DNA of 27,392 bases from an uncultured Paenibacillaceae bacterium (GCA_937957685.1 CALGAO010000064.1:1-27392); one strand, 5' to 3'; counted from the first letter of the stretch, positions 7,769 to 15,238 are shown. Notes: a model not told the origin generated them from the letters alone. Made by a program: numbers and translations.

Positions 7769-8910
7769 TGGAGACGAATCATGAGCAGGCGAAGCCGCGC
7801 ACCCGGCAGGCCGTCATCGCGATCCTCGCGATGCACGATGACCTGAAGCCGTTCCGCGGCAATTCGCAGAATTTTGTCGATCTGATCGATACCGGACAGC
7901 AGCACGGCGTTCCGATCTATGTCGTGACGCCCAAGGATCTGAAGATCAGGCGAAGGACGGTCACCGGCTACTCCTACGACAAGCATACCGGCACCTGGGT
8001 GCGCCAGCAGATTCCCCGGCCATCGGTCATCTACAACAGGCTGCCCTACCGCAAGGATGAGCTGGATCCTGAGGTGCAGGAAGTGATCCGGCAATGCATG
8101 GAGCACCCGCGGATCCGTTTCTATAACCCGTCCTTCTTCAACAAATGGCAACTGATCGAGTGGCTGCGTCAATCCCAGAAGACCAGCAAGCTGGTCCCGC
8201 ATACGGTGCAATGGGGGCCGAAGGTCAAACTGAGTTCGATGTTCTCCCGGTCTCCGCTCATCTATCTGAAGCCGGAGGCGGGCAAGGCGGGCAAGGGCAT
8301 CATGCAGGTACGCCGCCGCGGCGGCAGCGAAGCGACCTACCGGCTGAGCGTGCAGACAGGCAAATCCGCCGCACGCTACCGCTTCCGAACGCTAAAGAGC
8401 CTCAAGGCCAAGCTTCAGGAGTTGATCGGGAGCGAGCCTTACATCGTGCAGCAGGGCATCCTGCTTCCCAGGTACAAGAAACGGCCATTCGATCTCAGGG
8501 TGCTCGTGCAGAAAAATGAGAAAGGCGTCTGGAGTCTGACCGGCATCGGCGCGCGGCTCGCGGGAAGCAAGAGCATCACGACCCATGTGCCGCGCGGCGG
8601 GACGATCGATGATCCGCTCAAGCTGCTCAGCGCAGCCTACGGGGAGGATGAAGCCCTCCGCATCCTGTCACGCGTCAGGAAGGCCGCCGTGGATATTGCG
8701 CGTCAGATCGAAGCCAGCAACCGTTCGTTGATCGGTGAGATGTCGATGGATATCGGGGTTGATGCCAATGGCAGTCCCTGGTTCTTCGAAGCCAATTCCA
8801 AGCCGATGAAGTTCGATGAGCCTCATATCAGGGCCAAATCGCTTGAAAACACCGTATTGTATTGCAAGTACCTGGCCAGCAAGGTGAAGGGAAAGACGAA
8901 GAAAGCTTAG
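7768..8910 (+). CDS. YheC/YheD family ATP-grasp protein, short form (paralog 4)
   Basis: A 380-residue short-form (YheC-like) protein. The N-terminal strand AVIAILAMHDD (15-25), PSVIYNRLPY (85-94) and FFNKWQLIEWL (123-133) resemble the pre-grasp region of the family. ATP-grasp motifs are YLKPEAGKAGKG (166-177), FDLRVLVQKN (241-250) and EMSMDIGVD...EANSKP (324-346). The start shares its first base with the stop of paralog 3 (TGATG), so translation is coupled. The C terminus is strongly basic (KVKGKTKKA). A 125-bp gap follows before paralog 5, the only real break in the array. Confidence 0.88.
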   Translation: METNHEQAKPRTRQAVIAILAMHDDLKPFRGNSQNFVDLIDTGQQHGVPIYVVTPKDLKIRRRTVTGYSYDKHTGTWVRQQIPRPSVIYNRLPYRKDELDPEVQEVIRQCMEHPRIRFYNPSFFNKWQLIEWLRQSQKTSKLVPHTVQWGPKVKLSSMFSRSPLIYLKPEAGKAGKGIMQVRRRGGSEATYRLSVQTGKSAARYRFRTLKSLKAKLQELIGSEPYIVQQGILLPRYKKRPFDLRVLVQKNEKGVWSLTGIGARLAGSKSITTHVPRGGTIDDPLKLLSAAYGEDEALRILSRVRKAAVDIARQIEASNRSLIGEMSMDIGVDANGSPWFFEANSKPMKFDEPHIRAKSLENTVLYCKYLASKVKGKTKKA

Positions 8911-8948
8911 GATTAACGGATATCACTCTGATGACGTAAGCCTGTTAT

Positions 8949-8986
8949 GCATTGGCTGTGTTTACCAATGCTGTTGCTTCGGCAAC
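8949..8986. other. Two adjacent small hairpins between paralogs 4 and 5
   Basis: GCATTGG / CCAATGC (8949-8955 and 8965-8971, nine-base loop) is followed at once by GTTGC-TTCG-GCAAC (8973-8986, a UUCG tetraloop in RNA). There is no T-run, so termination is unlikely. RNA stability or processing within the operon is possible. The rest of the 125-bp gap shows nothing recognisable. Confidence 0.35.
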
Positions 8987-9035
8987 CGCCCCGAACTCAG
9001 CCTGTTCATTATCCCCATGAAGTAGGTGACTGCTT

Positions 9036-10133
9036 GTGTCCCAGCTCAAGTTGGGCGTCATGACCTTGTATCTGAACGACCAGAAACAGATCGACGAGTT
9101 GCCGTATATTCGCCGTTTGCTCACCGAATCGAAGCGTATGGGAATCGATGCTTTTCTGTTTACGCCTGAGGATGTGGATCATGAGCACGCCCGCATCCAG
9201 GCCTTGCGGTATGATCCGGAGAATCGGCGTTGGAGGCGAACGTGGACGGATTTTCCCGATATGATCTTCGACCGGTGCCGCTATCAGCCGACCGAACGGT
9301 TCAAGCAGCTTAGACTCTTCCGTAGCCGCTACCCGAAGCTGCATTATCTGAACCGCCCCCTGTCGAACAAATGGCGCATCCATCAGCTCTTCTCGCAGAA
9401 TCCGGCGATCAGTCCGCATCTGCCGGATACGAGGCTGTTCATGGAAGGGCGGGGACTGCTGTCGTTCCTGGCGAAGCATGGCGTGGTCTTCCTCAAGCCG
9501 GTCAACGGTACGGGCGGCCGTGGCATCCTGCGCATCGAGAAGCGGGGTGACGGCACCTATCTGATCCAGGGGAGAGATGCTCACCGCCGGATCATCCCGG
9601 AGCTGACACTCAGCACGCGCGCGATGCTGCGCAAGGCGTACAGCTGGGTGTACGGGCGAGTCTATCTGATGCAGCAGGGCATCGACATCATGCTGAGCAA
9701 TCGGCGGGTGCATGATTTCCGCATGCTCGTGCAGAAGAACGGCAAGGGGGAATGGGAAGTGACAGGCTGTGCCGGAAGGATCGGCGCGGCCCGCAGCGTC
9801 ACGAGCAACCTCCACGGCGGGGGCAGGGCGATCGAGATGGAGAAGCTGCTCAGGCAGAGGTTCGCAAGCGACAAGACGATCGAGAAGATCCGTCAGACGG
9901 CGGAGAAGCTGGCCATGGATATCGTGGATCAGCTTGAGCTGGAATACGGCAGGCTGTGCGAACTGGCGCTCGATCTGGCCGTCGATCCCGACGGACATGT
10001 GTGGCTGATCGAGATCAACCCGAAGCCGGGCCGCAACATCTTCCTGCAGATCAACGACCTGGAGGCCTACCGCACCGCCATCATCCGCCCCCTGGAATAC
10101 GCCAAATGGCTGTATAAACAGCTGCAGGCTTGA
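9036..10133 (+). CDS. YheC/YheD family ATP-grasp protein, short form (paralog 5)
   Basis: A 365-residue short-form protein, nearly the length of B. subtilis YheC. The start is GTG, with AGGTGA six bases upstream (9024-9029). The N-terminal strand LGVMTLYLND (6-15) and FPDMIFDRC (73-81) precede the ATP-grasp motifs FLKPVNGTGGRG (152-163), HDFRMLVQKN (226-235) and ELALDLAVD...EINPKP (309-331). It is separated from paralog 4 by 125 bp and could be read through from it or have a separate promoter; no clear promoter was seen. It ends 87 bp before a hairpin terminator that faces the cotJ operon. Confidence 0.88.
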   Translation: MSQLKLGVMTLYLNDQKQIDELPYIRRLLTESKRMGIDAFLFTPEDVDHEHARIQALRYDPENRRWRRTWTDFPDMIFDRCRYQPTERFKQLRLFRSRYPKLHYLNRPLSNKWRIHQLFSQNPAISPHLPDTRLFMEGRGLLSFLAKHGVVFLKPVNGTGGRGILRIEKRGDGTYLIQGRDAHRRIIPELTLSTRAMLRKAYSWVYGRVYLMQQGIDIMLSNRRVHDFRMLVQKNGKGEWEVTGCAGRIGAARSVTSNLHGGGRAIEMEKLLRQRFASDKTIEKIRQTAEKLAMDIVDQLELEYGRLCELALDLAVDPDGHVWLIEINPKPGRNIFLQINDLEAYRTAIIRPLEYAKWLYKQLQA

Positions 10134-10220
10134 CGGGGGAACCGTGCATTCTTTGTCTGCCACTCAGCGGTTTCCGATTCACGGATCCCAAATGTTGCAA
10201 ACCAAACTCCAGAAAGCACC

Positions 10221-10254
10221 AGACTCCCGCGAGCCCATTCACCCGCGGGAGTCT
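10221..10254. terminator. Bidirectional hairpin terminator between the yheC/D array and cotJC
   Basis: A perfect 11-bp stem, AGACTCCCGCG / CGCGGGAGTCT, with a 12-base loop lies between convergent genes. The T-tracts on both sides are poor, so termination strength is uncertain, but position and stem strength fit a shared terminator. Confidence 0.65.
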
Positions 10255-10279
10255 GTCATTGTGCGATGGATCGCATCGC

Positions 10280-10867
10280 TCATTTCGGTTTGTTGACGGC
10301 GAAGACTTTCTTCGTCTGCTGATCCTGCTTGATGATCTCGACCGCTTCACGGAAGCGGAGGGAGTGAACGATCTCGCGTTCCCGCAGAAATTTGAGGCTG
10401 TCCTGCAGGTCCACATCGTCCGTCATGTCGATCAGCCATTGATAGGTGGCGCGAGCTTTCTCCTCCGCCGCTATGTCCTCGTACAGATCGGCGATCGGAT
10501 CACCCTTCGCCTGGATGTAGGCCGCCGTCCACGGCACTCCCGATGCGTTGTTATAGAACAGCGCCCGATCATGGTTCGCGTAATGGTCGCCGAGCCCCGC
10601 TTCCTTCAACTGCTCCGGAGTTGCGTCTTTCGTGAGTTTGTAAACCATCGTCGCGATCATCTCAAGATGTGCAAATTCCTCCGTGCCAATGTCCGTGAGC
10701 AGCCCGATCACTTTGTCCGGGATCGAGTACCGCTGGTTCAGGTAGCGCAGCGCCGCTGCCAATTCTCCGTCCGCGCCGCCGTATTGCTCGATCAGGAATT
10801 TGGCCATGCGTGGGTCGCATTTGCTGACGCGCACCGGATATTGCAGTTTCTTCTCATAAATCCACAT
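10280..10867 (-). CDS. cotJC: Spore coat protein CotJC (manganese-catalase family)
   Basis: A 195-residue protein starting MWIYEKKLQYPVRV, typical of CotJC. It has the ferritin-like four-helix pattern of manganese catalases with candidate metal ligands E35, E63/E64 with H67 (EEFAHLEM), E135/E136 and H168 (REREIVH). It is expected to sit in the spore coat and may break down peroxide. GGAGG lies ten bases before the ATG. It is the last gene of cotJABC, 36 bp after cotJB, and ends at the shared hairpin at 10221-10254. Confidence 0.95.
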   Translation of the reverse strand: MWIYEKKLQYPVRVSKCDPRMAKFLIEQYGGADGELAAALRYLNQRYSIPDKVIGLLTDIGTEEFAHLEMIATMVYKLTKDATPEQLKEAGLGDHYANHDRALFYNNASGVPWTAAYIQAKGDPIADLYEDIAAEEKARATYQWLIDMTDDVDLQDSLKFLREREIVHSLRFREAVEIIKQDQQTKKVFAVNKPK

Positions 10868-10903
10868 GGTTGTCTTACCTCCCAGTTTCCGTATTGCCTG
10901 AAT

Positions 10904-11167
10904 CTACACTTGCCATGGCCAGGGTGTGTCGTTCCACTGCCATGGGAAGCCCGAGTAGCTGTTGCCGAAGTTTTGCAGCGGGCCGTACATCGATTCGAAT
11001 TCCTGCGCCAGCTTCCTCCTCACCTGGCTGAAGTGGTTGAACTGTTGCAGAGCCTGCATATCCTGAGGATGCGTATCCAGATACAGTTGCAACTCCACCA
11101 GCGTAAAATCGATCGCCTGCATCTCATGCAGCCTGCGGTAATATTCATTGTCCAGCTTCATCTTCAT
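10904..11167 (-). CDS. cotJB: Spore coat protein CotJB
   Basis: An 87-residue protein beginning MKMKLDNEYYRRLHEMQAID, the usual length for CotJB. The motif 'FTLVELQLYLDTHP' is typical. The start at 11167 is chosen because AAAGGAGAGG lies ten bases upstream; an ATG 15 codons earlier has no ribosome site and lies inside the cotJA 3' end. The C-terminal stretch is rich in Trp and Pro (FPWQWNDTPWPWQV). It is a component of the inner spore coat in Bacillus, where CotJA and CotJC interact. Confidence 0.92.
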   Translation of the reverse strand: MKMKLDNEYYRRLHEMQAIDFTLVELQLYLDTHPQDMQALQQFNHFSQVRRKLAQEFESMYGPLQNFGNSYSGFPWQWNDTPWPWQV

Positions 11168-11195
11168 CTTCTTGAGTCCTCTCCTTTCGTCGCGT

Positions 11196-12134
11196 TCAAT
11201 ATTCGGGCTCATACGGGCTAGACAACAAAGGCCACAGGGTGCCTCTTCTCAACGCTTCGGCGGGAGCGAACTGGGGAAGGCCAGGCGGCTGGAAATTCAG
11301 GTACTGGTTGATCGGCACAACATAGCGCTTCACCGTGATCGGCGGGCAAGGGTCATAGGGGCCGACGAACGGTTCGTAGTAGCGGTAAGGATCCTGGGCG
11401 GCTTCCGGGATCGGCAACGGAATTGGCTGGTTGGTGGCCTGGGCCTTGATGTTGGCATTAATATTGGCAACGGGCGACGGATTGGCTGTCTGCTGGGCGG
11501 TCAACATCGGGTTCGGATACACCGGCAGGTTAGGCATGTAAGTCGGCATGGACGCCGCCGTGAACGCCGGATTCACTCCGCCCGCTGCGCCTACGTTCGG
11601 GTTCGGCATGGACGCCGCCGTGAACGCCGGATTCACTCCGCCCGCTGCGCCTACGTTCGGGTTCGGCATGGACGTCGCCGTGAACGCCGGATTCACTCCG
11701 CCCGCTGCGCCTACGTTCGGGTTCGGCATGGACGCCGCCGTGAGCGCCGGATTCACTCCGCCCGCTGCGCCTACGTTCGGGTATGGGAAAGCTGCCATCC
11801 CGTATGATGGACCTGACGGAGCGTTCAACGGCTGCATGTTCGTATTCGCTGCAGGGCTGATCGTTGGCGTTACGTTCGTGCTTGCCCCCTGGAACATGTT
11901 TGGCGACGGCGACACATTGCCCCCGGCCGCGCTTGGGGTTGTGGTATTCGGCTTGACATGGACAACCGGCTTCACCTGCTCGTTTGGCTTTGATTGTTCT
12001 ATCGGCTTCACCTGTTCGGTTGGCTTGGTGGTGGCGGCTGGTTTCGTTTGCTCTGCCGGCTTCGCTTGCTCGACTTGCTTGGCTTCCGTCTTCTCTGGCT
12101 GAACAGGCTTCGCTTGTGGTTTTGGAGCTTCCAA
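11196..12134 (-). CDS. cotJA: CotJA with long repeat-rich N-terminal extension
   Basis: The last ~65 residues (from DPYRYYEPFVGPYDPCPP to the end, with FQPPGLPQF and EALRRGTLWPLL) are a normal CotJA, which is usually about 80 residues in total. Before it lies an extension of about 240 residues with no recognised domain: a K/Q/P-rich section of seven hexapeptides, a linker rich in N, P, S and T, four 20-residue repeats, and a second Ala/Asn/Pro-rich linker. The chosen TTG start at 12134 has GAGGAGG nine bases upstream. An ATG at 12206 would give 336 residues but has a poor ribosome site. The extension is in frame with no stop, and cotJB follows after 28 bp. It could form an extended, cross-linkable coat segment (inference). 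Function of the extension is unknown. Confidence 0.88.
   Translation of the reverse strand: MEAPKPQAKPVQPEKTEAKQVEQAKPAEQTKPAATTKPTEQVKPIEQSKPNEQVKPVVHVKPNTTTPSAAGGNVSPSPNMFQGASTNVTPTISPAANTNMQPLNAPSGPSYGMAAFPYPNVGAAGGVNPALTAASMPNPNVGAAGGVNPAFTATSMPNPNVGAAGGVNPAFTAASMPNPNVGAAGGVNPAFTAASMPTYMPNLPVYPNPMLTAQQTANPSPVANINANIKAQATNQPIPLPIPEAAQDPYRYYEPFVGPYDPCPPITVKRYVVPINQYLNFQPPGLPQFAPAEALRRGTLWPLLSSPYEPEY
11545..11784 (-). repeat. Four 60-bp tandem repeats in cotJA
   Basis: Four copies in exact 60-bp register at 11545, 11605, 11665 and 11725. They differ by only a few substitutions, for example GAC GTC in copy 3 and GTG AGC in copy 4; the last copy diverges at its 3' edge on the plus strand. Each encodes MPNPNVGAAGGVNPAFTAAS or a close variant. 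Near identity shows recent expansion, and copy number probably varies among strains. Confidence 0.97.
11949..12074 (-). repeat. Seven K-P hexapeptide repeats in CotJA
   Basis: Seven consecutive 18-bp units encode VEQAKP, AEQTKP, AATTKP, TEQVKP, IEQSKP, NEQVKP and VVHVKP. Every unit ends in Lys-Pro, and five contain Glu-Gln. The codons have diverged more than in the 60-bp array, so this array is older. Confidence 0.9.
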
Positions 12135-12201
12135 GTATACCGTCCTCCTCTGTTTCTCGACAGATTTGTGCGCAGGGCATCCGCCCTCACGCCCATGTTT
12201 T

Positions 12202-12209
12202 AACATATG
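12202..12209 (-). promoter_or_regulatory. Candidate sigma-E-like -10 element of the cotJ operon
   Basis: CATATGTT on the minus strand resembles the sigma-E -10 pattern CATACAnT (two mismatches). No convincing -35 element was found upstream. If used, transcription would begin downstream of the ATG at 12206, which would favour the TTG start at 12134. cotJ is under sigma-E in B. subtilis. Confidence 0.25.
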
Positions 12210-12471
12210 TCAATCGCCCATCATGTGTCATAGGTAAACGCCCAGTTCGCGCCTAAACGCCGAAACGCTTGCCCGGTCACCTGGCTGAGAAAAGATAAAA
12301 TAATGTATCAGGCGGGAGATAGACGGTCGAAGGGGCGTGAGAGACAAGAGAATCTTCTCTCGGTCAGTCAGAGGCGCTTCATAAGGCGTGAGTGCAGATA
12401 TCATCGTGTCTCAGCGGATCATCAAGCGCGGAAAAAGCATGAGAGATGAAGCCCATACTGGGCGTACAGCC

Positions 12472-12508
12472 AAAAACGCAGCCCCGCCTTACCGGCGAAG
12501 CTGCGTTT
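12472..12508 (-). terminator. Rho-independent terminator downstream of the AI-2E family gene
   Basis: Outer stem AAACGCAGC / GCTGCGTTT (arms 12500-12508 and 12474-12482 on the plus strand) encloses a second GC-rich pairing (CGCC / GGCG). On the minus strand it is followed by TTTTT. It lies about 220 bp after the stop codon, beyond the two extra repeat copies, which are therefore transcribed as 3' UTR. Confidence 0.8.
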
Positions 12509-12542
12509 CTCAATCGAAAGGGATATGGTGGTGAAGCTGCTG

Positions 12543-12830
12543 CTTCGATCTGATCCTGTTGTGTCAGGCCTTTCATGCGCATCGCCTCGCAGACGAGCAC
12601 GATGACCAGCCCGAAGAACAACCCGATGACGGCATCTGCTCCGGCTTGATCATGCTGCAGCAAGCCTTCGCTGCGCATCGCCTGATAGACGAGCACGATG
12701 ACCAGCCCGAGGTCCAGGCTGATGCCCCCATCTACTCCAGCTTGATCTTGATGTTCAGCAGGCCTTCCTTGCGCATCGCCTGATAGACAAGCACGACGAC
12801 CGGCCCGAAGAACAGGCCGATGACGCCCAT
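12543..12830 (-). repeat. Three degenerate 96-bp tandem copies of a gene 3' end
   Basis: Units start at 12543, 12639 and 12735. Each carries the same string around 'gcgcatcgcctgatagac.agcacgatgacc.gcccga' with roughly four-fifths identity by eye. The third unit is the real 3' end of the AI-2E family gene. The other two follow its stop codon and still encode recognisable versions of its C terminus (for example LVYQAMRSEGLL and LVCEAMRMKGL), but in a shifted frame because of small indels. Confidence 0.9.
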
Positions 12831-13778
12831 GAGCTCGTAGCCAATGTACAGGCTGATCAGGGCGGACAACGCGCTGATGCCCACGGCGTCGCCCAGCACC
12901 TTCGGCTCGATGATGCGGCGGATGACGGTGATCACGATGAACAGCACGATCAGTCCGATGGCGATGAACCAGTTGCTGATCAGCGCCTGATAGATCGCCC
13001 AGGGCACGAGGAAGGAGCCGACGCCCAGGATCGGCAGCAGATCGACCAGCGTCACGAGGAAAGCGATCGCAAACGAATGGTCGATGCCAAGGATGAGCAG
13101 CCCGATCAGCGTCAGGACGTAGGTCATGAGCGAGAAAAACAGCTGGGCTCGCACGAAGCCGAAGATCGAGCCCCGCAAGTTCCCGAGCACCGTGTCCACC
13201 TTGGGACGGGATTGCTCCTCGAACACCGACAGGAAGCCCTGCTTCATCCTCTCCAGGCTGATGCTGAACAGGAACACCGCCACGATGAAGAACAGGAAGA
13301 AGACGAACAACCCCGGAATCTGCTTCGCAAAATTCAGGGCAAATCCCGACAGGCTGGAGAGCAGGCTCTGCGCCCCGCGGATCAAGGCGTCCGTGCCCGC
13401 CTGTATGGTCGCAGCCAGGCTGTCGGCCTCTTCTGGCGGCAATGTCTCATACAGCAGATCTGTGTTGATGGACAATTTCTGGATATATTCGGAGACAAGG
13501 TGGAAATTGTCCCTGGCATAAGTGATGAAGCTCATCAGCTCGGAGAAAATCTTCACCCCGATCAGATAGGCTGCCAGAAGCAAGAACAAGGTAAATACCG
13601 TAGAGGAGATCATCCCCGCGGCATTGCGCCCCAGCTTGGTGTAGCGCATGATCAGCTTGGTAAACGGCTCCATGAACAGGACAACAACCAGCGCCAGAAG
13701 AAACGGCAAGCCAATGGTGAACAAGGCATAGAGAAAACCCAGACCCAATACGATTATCATCAACGTTCTTCGCGTCAT
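12732..13778 (-). CDS. AI-2E family (PF01594) membrane protein, YtvI-like
   Basis: A 348-residue integral membrane protein with the AI-2E-transporter layout: two N-terminal membrane segments, a third at about residues 55-80, a long soluble loop (about 85-140), and at least four further C-terminal segments including the family's 'LVDLLPILGVGSFLVPWAIY' region (about 240-265) and EPKVLGDAVGISALSALISL. Proteins of this family export small molecules or ions; the name does not prove AI-2 transport. The start at 13778 has AGAGGTG five bases upstream; an ATG 11 codons earlier lacks one. In spore formers the YtvI subgroup is linked to sporulation, a likely but unproven match. Its 3' end is part of a tandem repeat. 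Confidence 0.85.
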   Translation of the reverse strand: MTRRTLMIIVLGLGFLYALFTIGLPFLLALVVVLFMEPFTKLIMRYTKLGRNAAGMISSTVFTLFLLLAAYLIGVKIFSELMSFITYARDNFHLVSEYIQKLSINTDLLYETLPPEEADSLAATIQAGTDALIRGAQSLLSSLSGFALNFAKQIPGLFVFFLFFIVAVFLFSISLERMKQGFLSVFEEQSRPKVDTVLGNLRGSIFGFVRAQLFFSLMTYVLTLIGLLILGIDHSFAIAFLVTLVDLLPILGVGSFLVPWAIYQALISNWFIAIGLIVLFIVITVIRRIIEPKVLGDAVGISALSALISLYIGYELMGVIGLFFGPVVVLVYQAMRKEGLLNIKIKLE

Positions 13779-14113
13779 GTAGACACCTCTCGATTCCGAA
13801 GCTTGTCCCAATCATCACGATCCTTCCAGCATTGAAAAGAACCGGGTACTTACACCAGTCTTCACCAACCGTATCTTCCTGGCTATGGTCAGATCACCGC
13901 AGCTGCGCTGTAGAAATCGATGATTCCTGCGATCAGAAGCCAGCGTCGGCACCGGCCATATCGATGATCGCTGTGATCCGATCACGGCTCTGCAACGTTC
14001 CATTCCATAATCCCAGCGGGCATATGACCATCCCGGCACGATGGTCACCGATGATCCTTGAGAGGAGATGCCAGTATCGGCACCGATGATCGCCTGTGTC
14101 CCGTCTGTTCCGA
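13779..14113. other. Intergenic region with decayed repeat-like sequence
   Basis: About 335 bp between yfkAB and the AI-2E family gene. A minus-strand open frame crosses it but starts out of frame inside yfkAB and has no ribosome site. It contains an 8-bp inverted repeat TGACCATC / GATGGTCA (14025-14047) without T-run, and GATCATCG-type words recurring four times, with two related ~50-bp stretches (around 14066-14116 and 13935-13985) that look like an old duplication. No gene is supported. Confidence 0.6.
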
Positions 14114-15238
14114 TCAGATAACCGCCCTGCGTTTCTTGAAATCGACACCCGAATAATACATGTCCGCCACGAGCAGATTCGGTCCGCAGCAGCGTGCGGC
14201 AGGGCAATGGCAATTGATCGTCCGGTTCAGGGGATGCTCCTGCGTCCAGCGATCAAACACGTCGTCCAGCTTGTCGCGCAGGATCGAGCCCAGCGCGGGC
14301 ACATCGGCGAAATCCGTCACGAACACATCTCCGGTGAACAGATTAACGTTCAGCCGGTTCCGTCCATCCGGATCGTTGCGCACGGTCAGGTTCGGCTCGC
14401 GGATGAGCCGGTTCAGCAGTTCGTGGTCCTCGGGATCCTCGCTGCAGCGGAAGAAGGGCAGCGTGCCGAAGAGCATCCAGATGTCCCGGTTCCGCGCATC
14501 GAGCAGCGAGTGGATCGCCTCCCGGAATTGCTGCAGCGACAGCTTCGGCAGCCCGGCGGCAAATGCGCTCGGATACATCGGATGGACCTCATGCCGCTTG
14601 CAGCCCATCTCCACGATGTGCCGATGAATCTCCGGCAGATGGCGATGCGTGCGATAATTGATCATCGATTCGGCCGAGACGAACAGACCGCCTTCGCTCA
14701 GCTTCCGCGCATTCTCGATCATCCGCTCGTACAGTCTGCCAGCCGCCAGCGGTGAGACCGGGTGGGACGAGCGAGCAAACGTGATCTCGTGGAAGTCCTT
14801 TGCATCGGTGTAATTGTAGGAGATATGCATCACATCCAGATATGGCGCGATCTTCTCATACTTCCCGTAATCCAGCGTCAGATTGGAGTTCATCTGTGAA
14901 TAGACCCCGCGCTCCCGGGCATAGCGAAGGATCGGCAGGATGACCCGGTCGATCGTCCGGTCGCTGAAGGACGGCTCACCTCCGGTGATGCTGATCGTCT
15001 TCAGATGTTCCACTTCATCCAGGCGCTTCAGGACCAGGTCGATCGGCAACGTATCGCCTTCGCTGGCCACCAGCAGGTCGCCGACGGCGCAATGCTCGCA
15101 GCGCATGTTGCACAGGTTCGTCACCGTCATCTCGACGCTGGTCAACACATATCGGTTATATTTCTGCAGCGAGTGGATCGGATCCCACGGATCCGTCTCC
15201 GGCCGAAACGGCTCTGCTCGCGGTTCAATTCTGATCAT
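14114..15238 (-). CDS. yfkAB: Radical SAM/CxCxxxxC-type protein YfkAB
   Basis: A 374-residue radical-SAM protein. The 4Fe-4S motif CNMRCEHC (CxxxCxxC, C43, C47, C50) is followed by SITGGEPSFS, the SAM-binding GGE motif. The C-terminal region has a second cysteine cluster, CHCPAARCC, typical of the YfkAB group and likely to bind an auxiliary cluster. The reaction catalysed is unknown. The start at 15238 (MIRIEPRAEPF) is preferred because AAAGGATG lies just upstream; ATG at 15250 overlaps that ribosome site. It is about 100 bp downstream of the HD-GYP gene on the same strand with no terminator seen between, so the two may be cotranscribed. Its Fe-S need links it only loosely to the suf operon further along. 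Confidence 0.9.
   Translation of the reverse strand: MIRIEPRAEPFRPETDPWDPIHSLQKYNRYVLTSVEMTVTNLCNMRCEHCAVGDLLVASEGDTLPIDLVLKRLDEVEHLKTISITGGEPSFSDRTIDRVILPILRYARERGVYSQMNSNLTLDYGKYEKIAPYLDVMHISYNYTDAKDFHEITFARSSHPVSPLAAGRLYERMIENARKLSEGGLFVSAESMINYRTHRHLPEIHRHIVEMGCKRHEVHPMYPSAFAAGLPKLSLQQFREAIHSLLDARNRDIWMLFGTLPFFRCSEDPEDHELLNRLIREPNLTVRNDPDGRNRLNVNLFTGDVFVTDFADVPALGSILRDKLDDVFDRWTQEHPLNRTINCHCPAARCCGPNLLVADMYYSGVDFKKRRAVI

Larger units (their letters stand above)
12135..12731. other. Intergenic region between cotJA and the AI-2E family gene
   Basis: About 600 bp without a convincing intact gene. From left to right it holds the cotJ leader and possible promoter (to about 12235), about 230 bp with nothing recognisable, a strong minus-strand terminator (12472-12508), and two decayed copies of the 3' end of the neighbouring membrane-protein gene (12543-12734). 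Open frames here are not supported by ribosome sites or similarity. Confidence 0.7.

Noticed and set aside
11545..11784. CRISPR-like array
   Set aside because: The 60-bp units are contiguous with no spacers and encode in-frame peptide repeats.
11548..12102. Repetitive plus-strand frame (MDAAVNAGFTPPAAPTFGFG repeats) opposite cotJA
   Set aside because: The 60-bp period keeps several frames open on both strands. Only the minus-strand frame ends in a CotJA domain and fits the cotJ operon.
12379..12696. A 105-codon minus-strand frame ending in unrelated sequence
   Set aside because: Its similarity to the AI-2E family C terminus comes from the decayed repeat copies, and its second half crosses a terminator hairpin.
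13815..14213. A 132-codon minus-strand frame in the yfkAB downstream region
   Set aside because: It begins inside yfkAB out of frame, has no ribosome site and matches nothing recognised.
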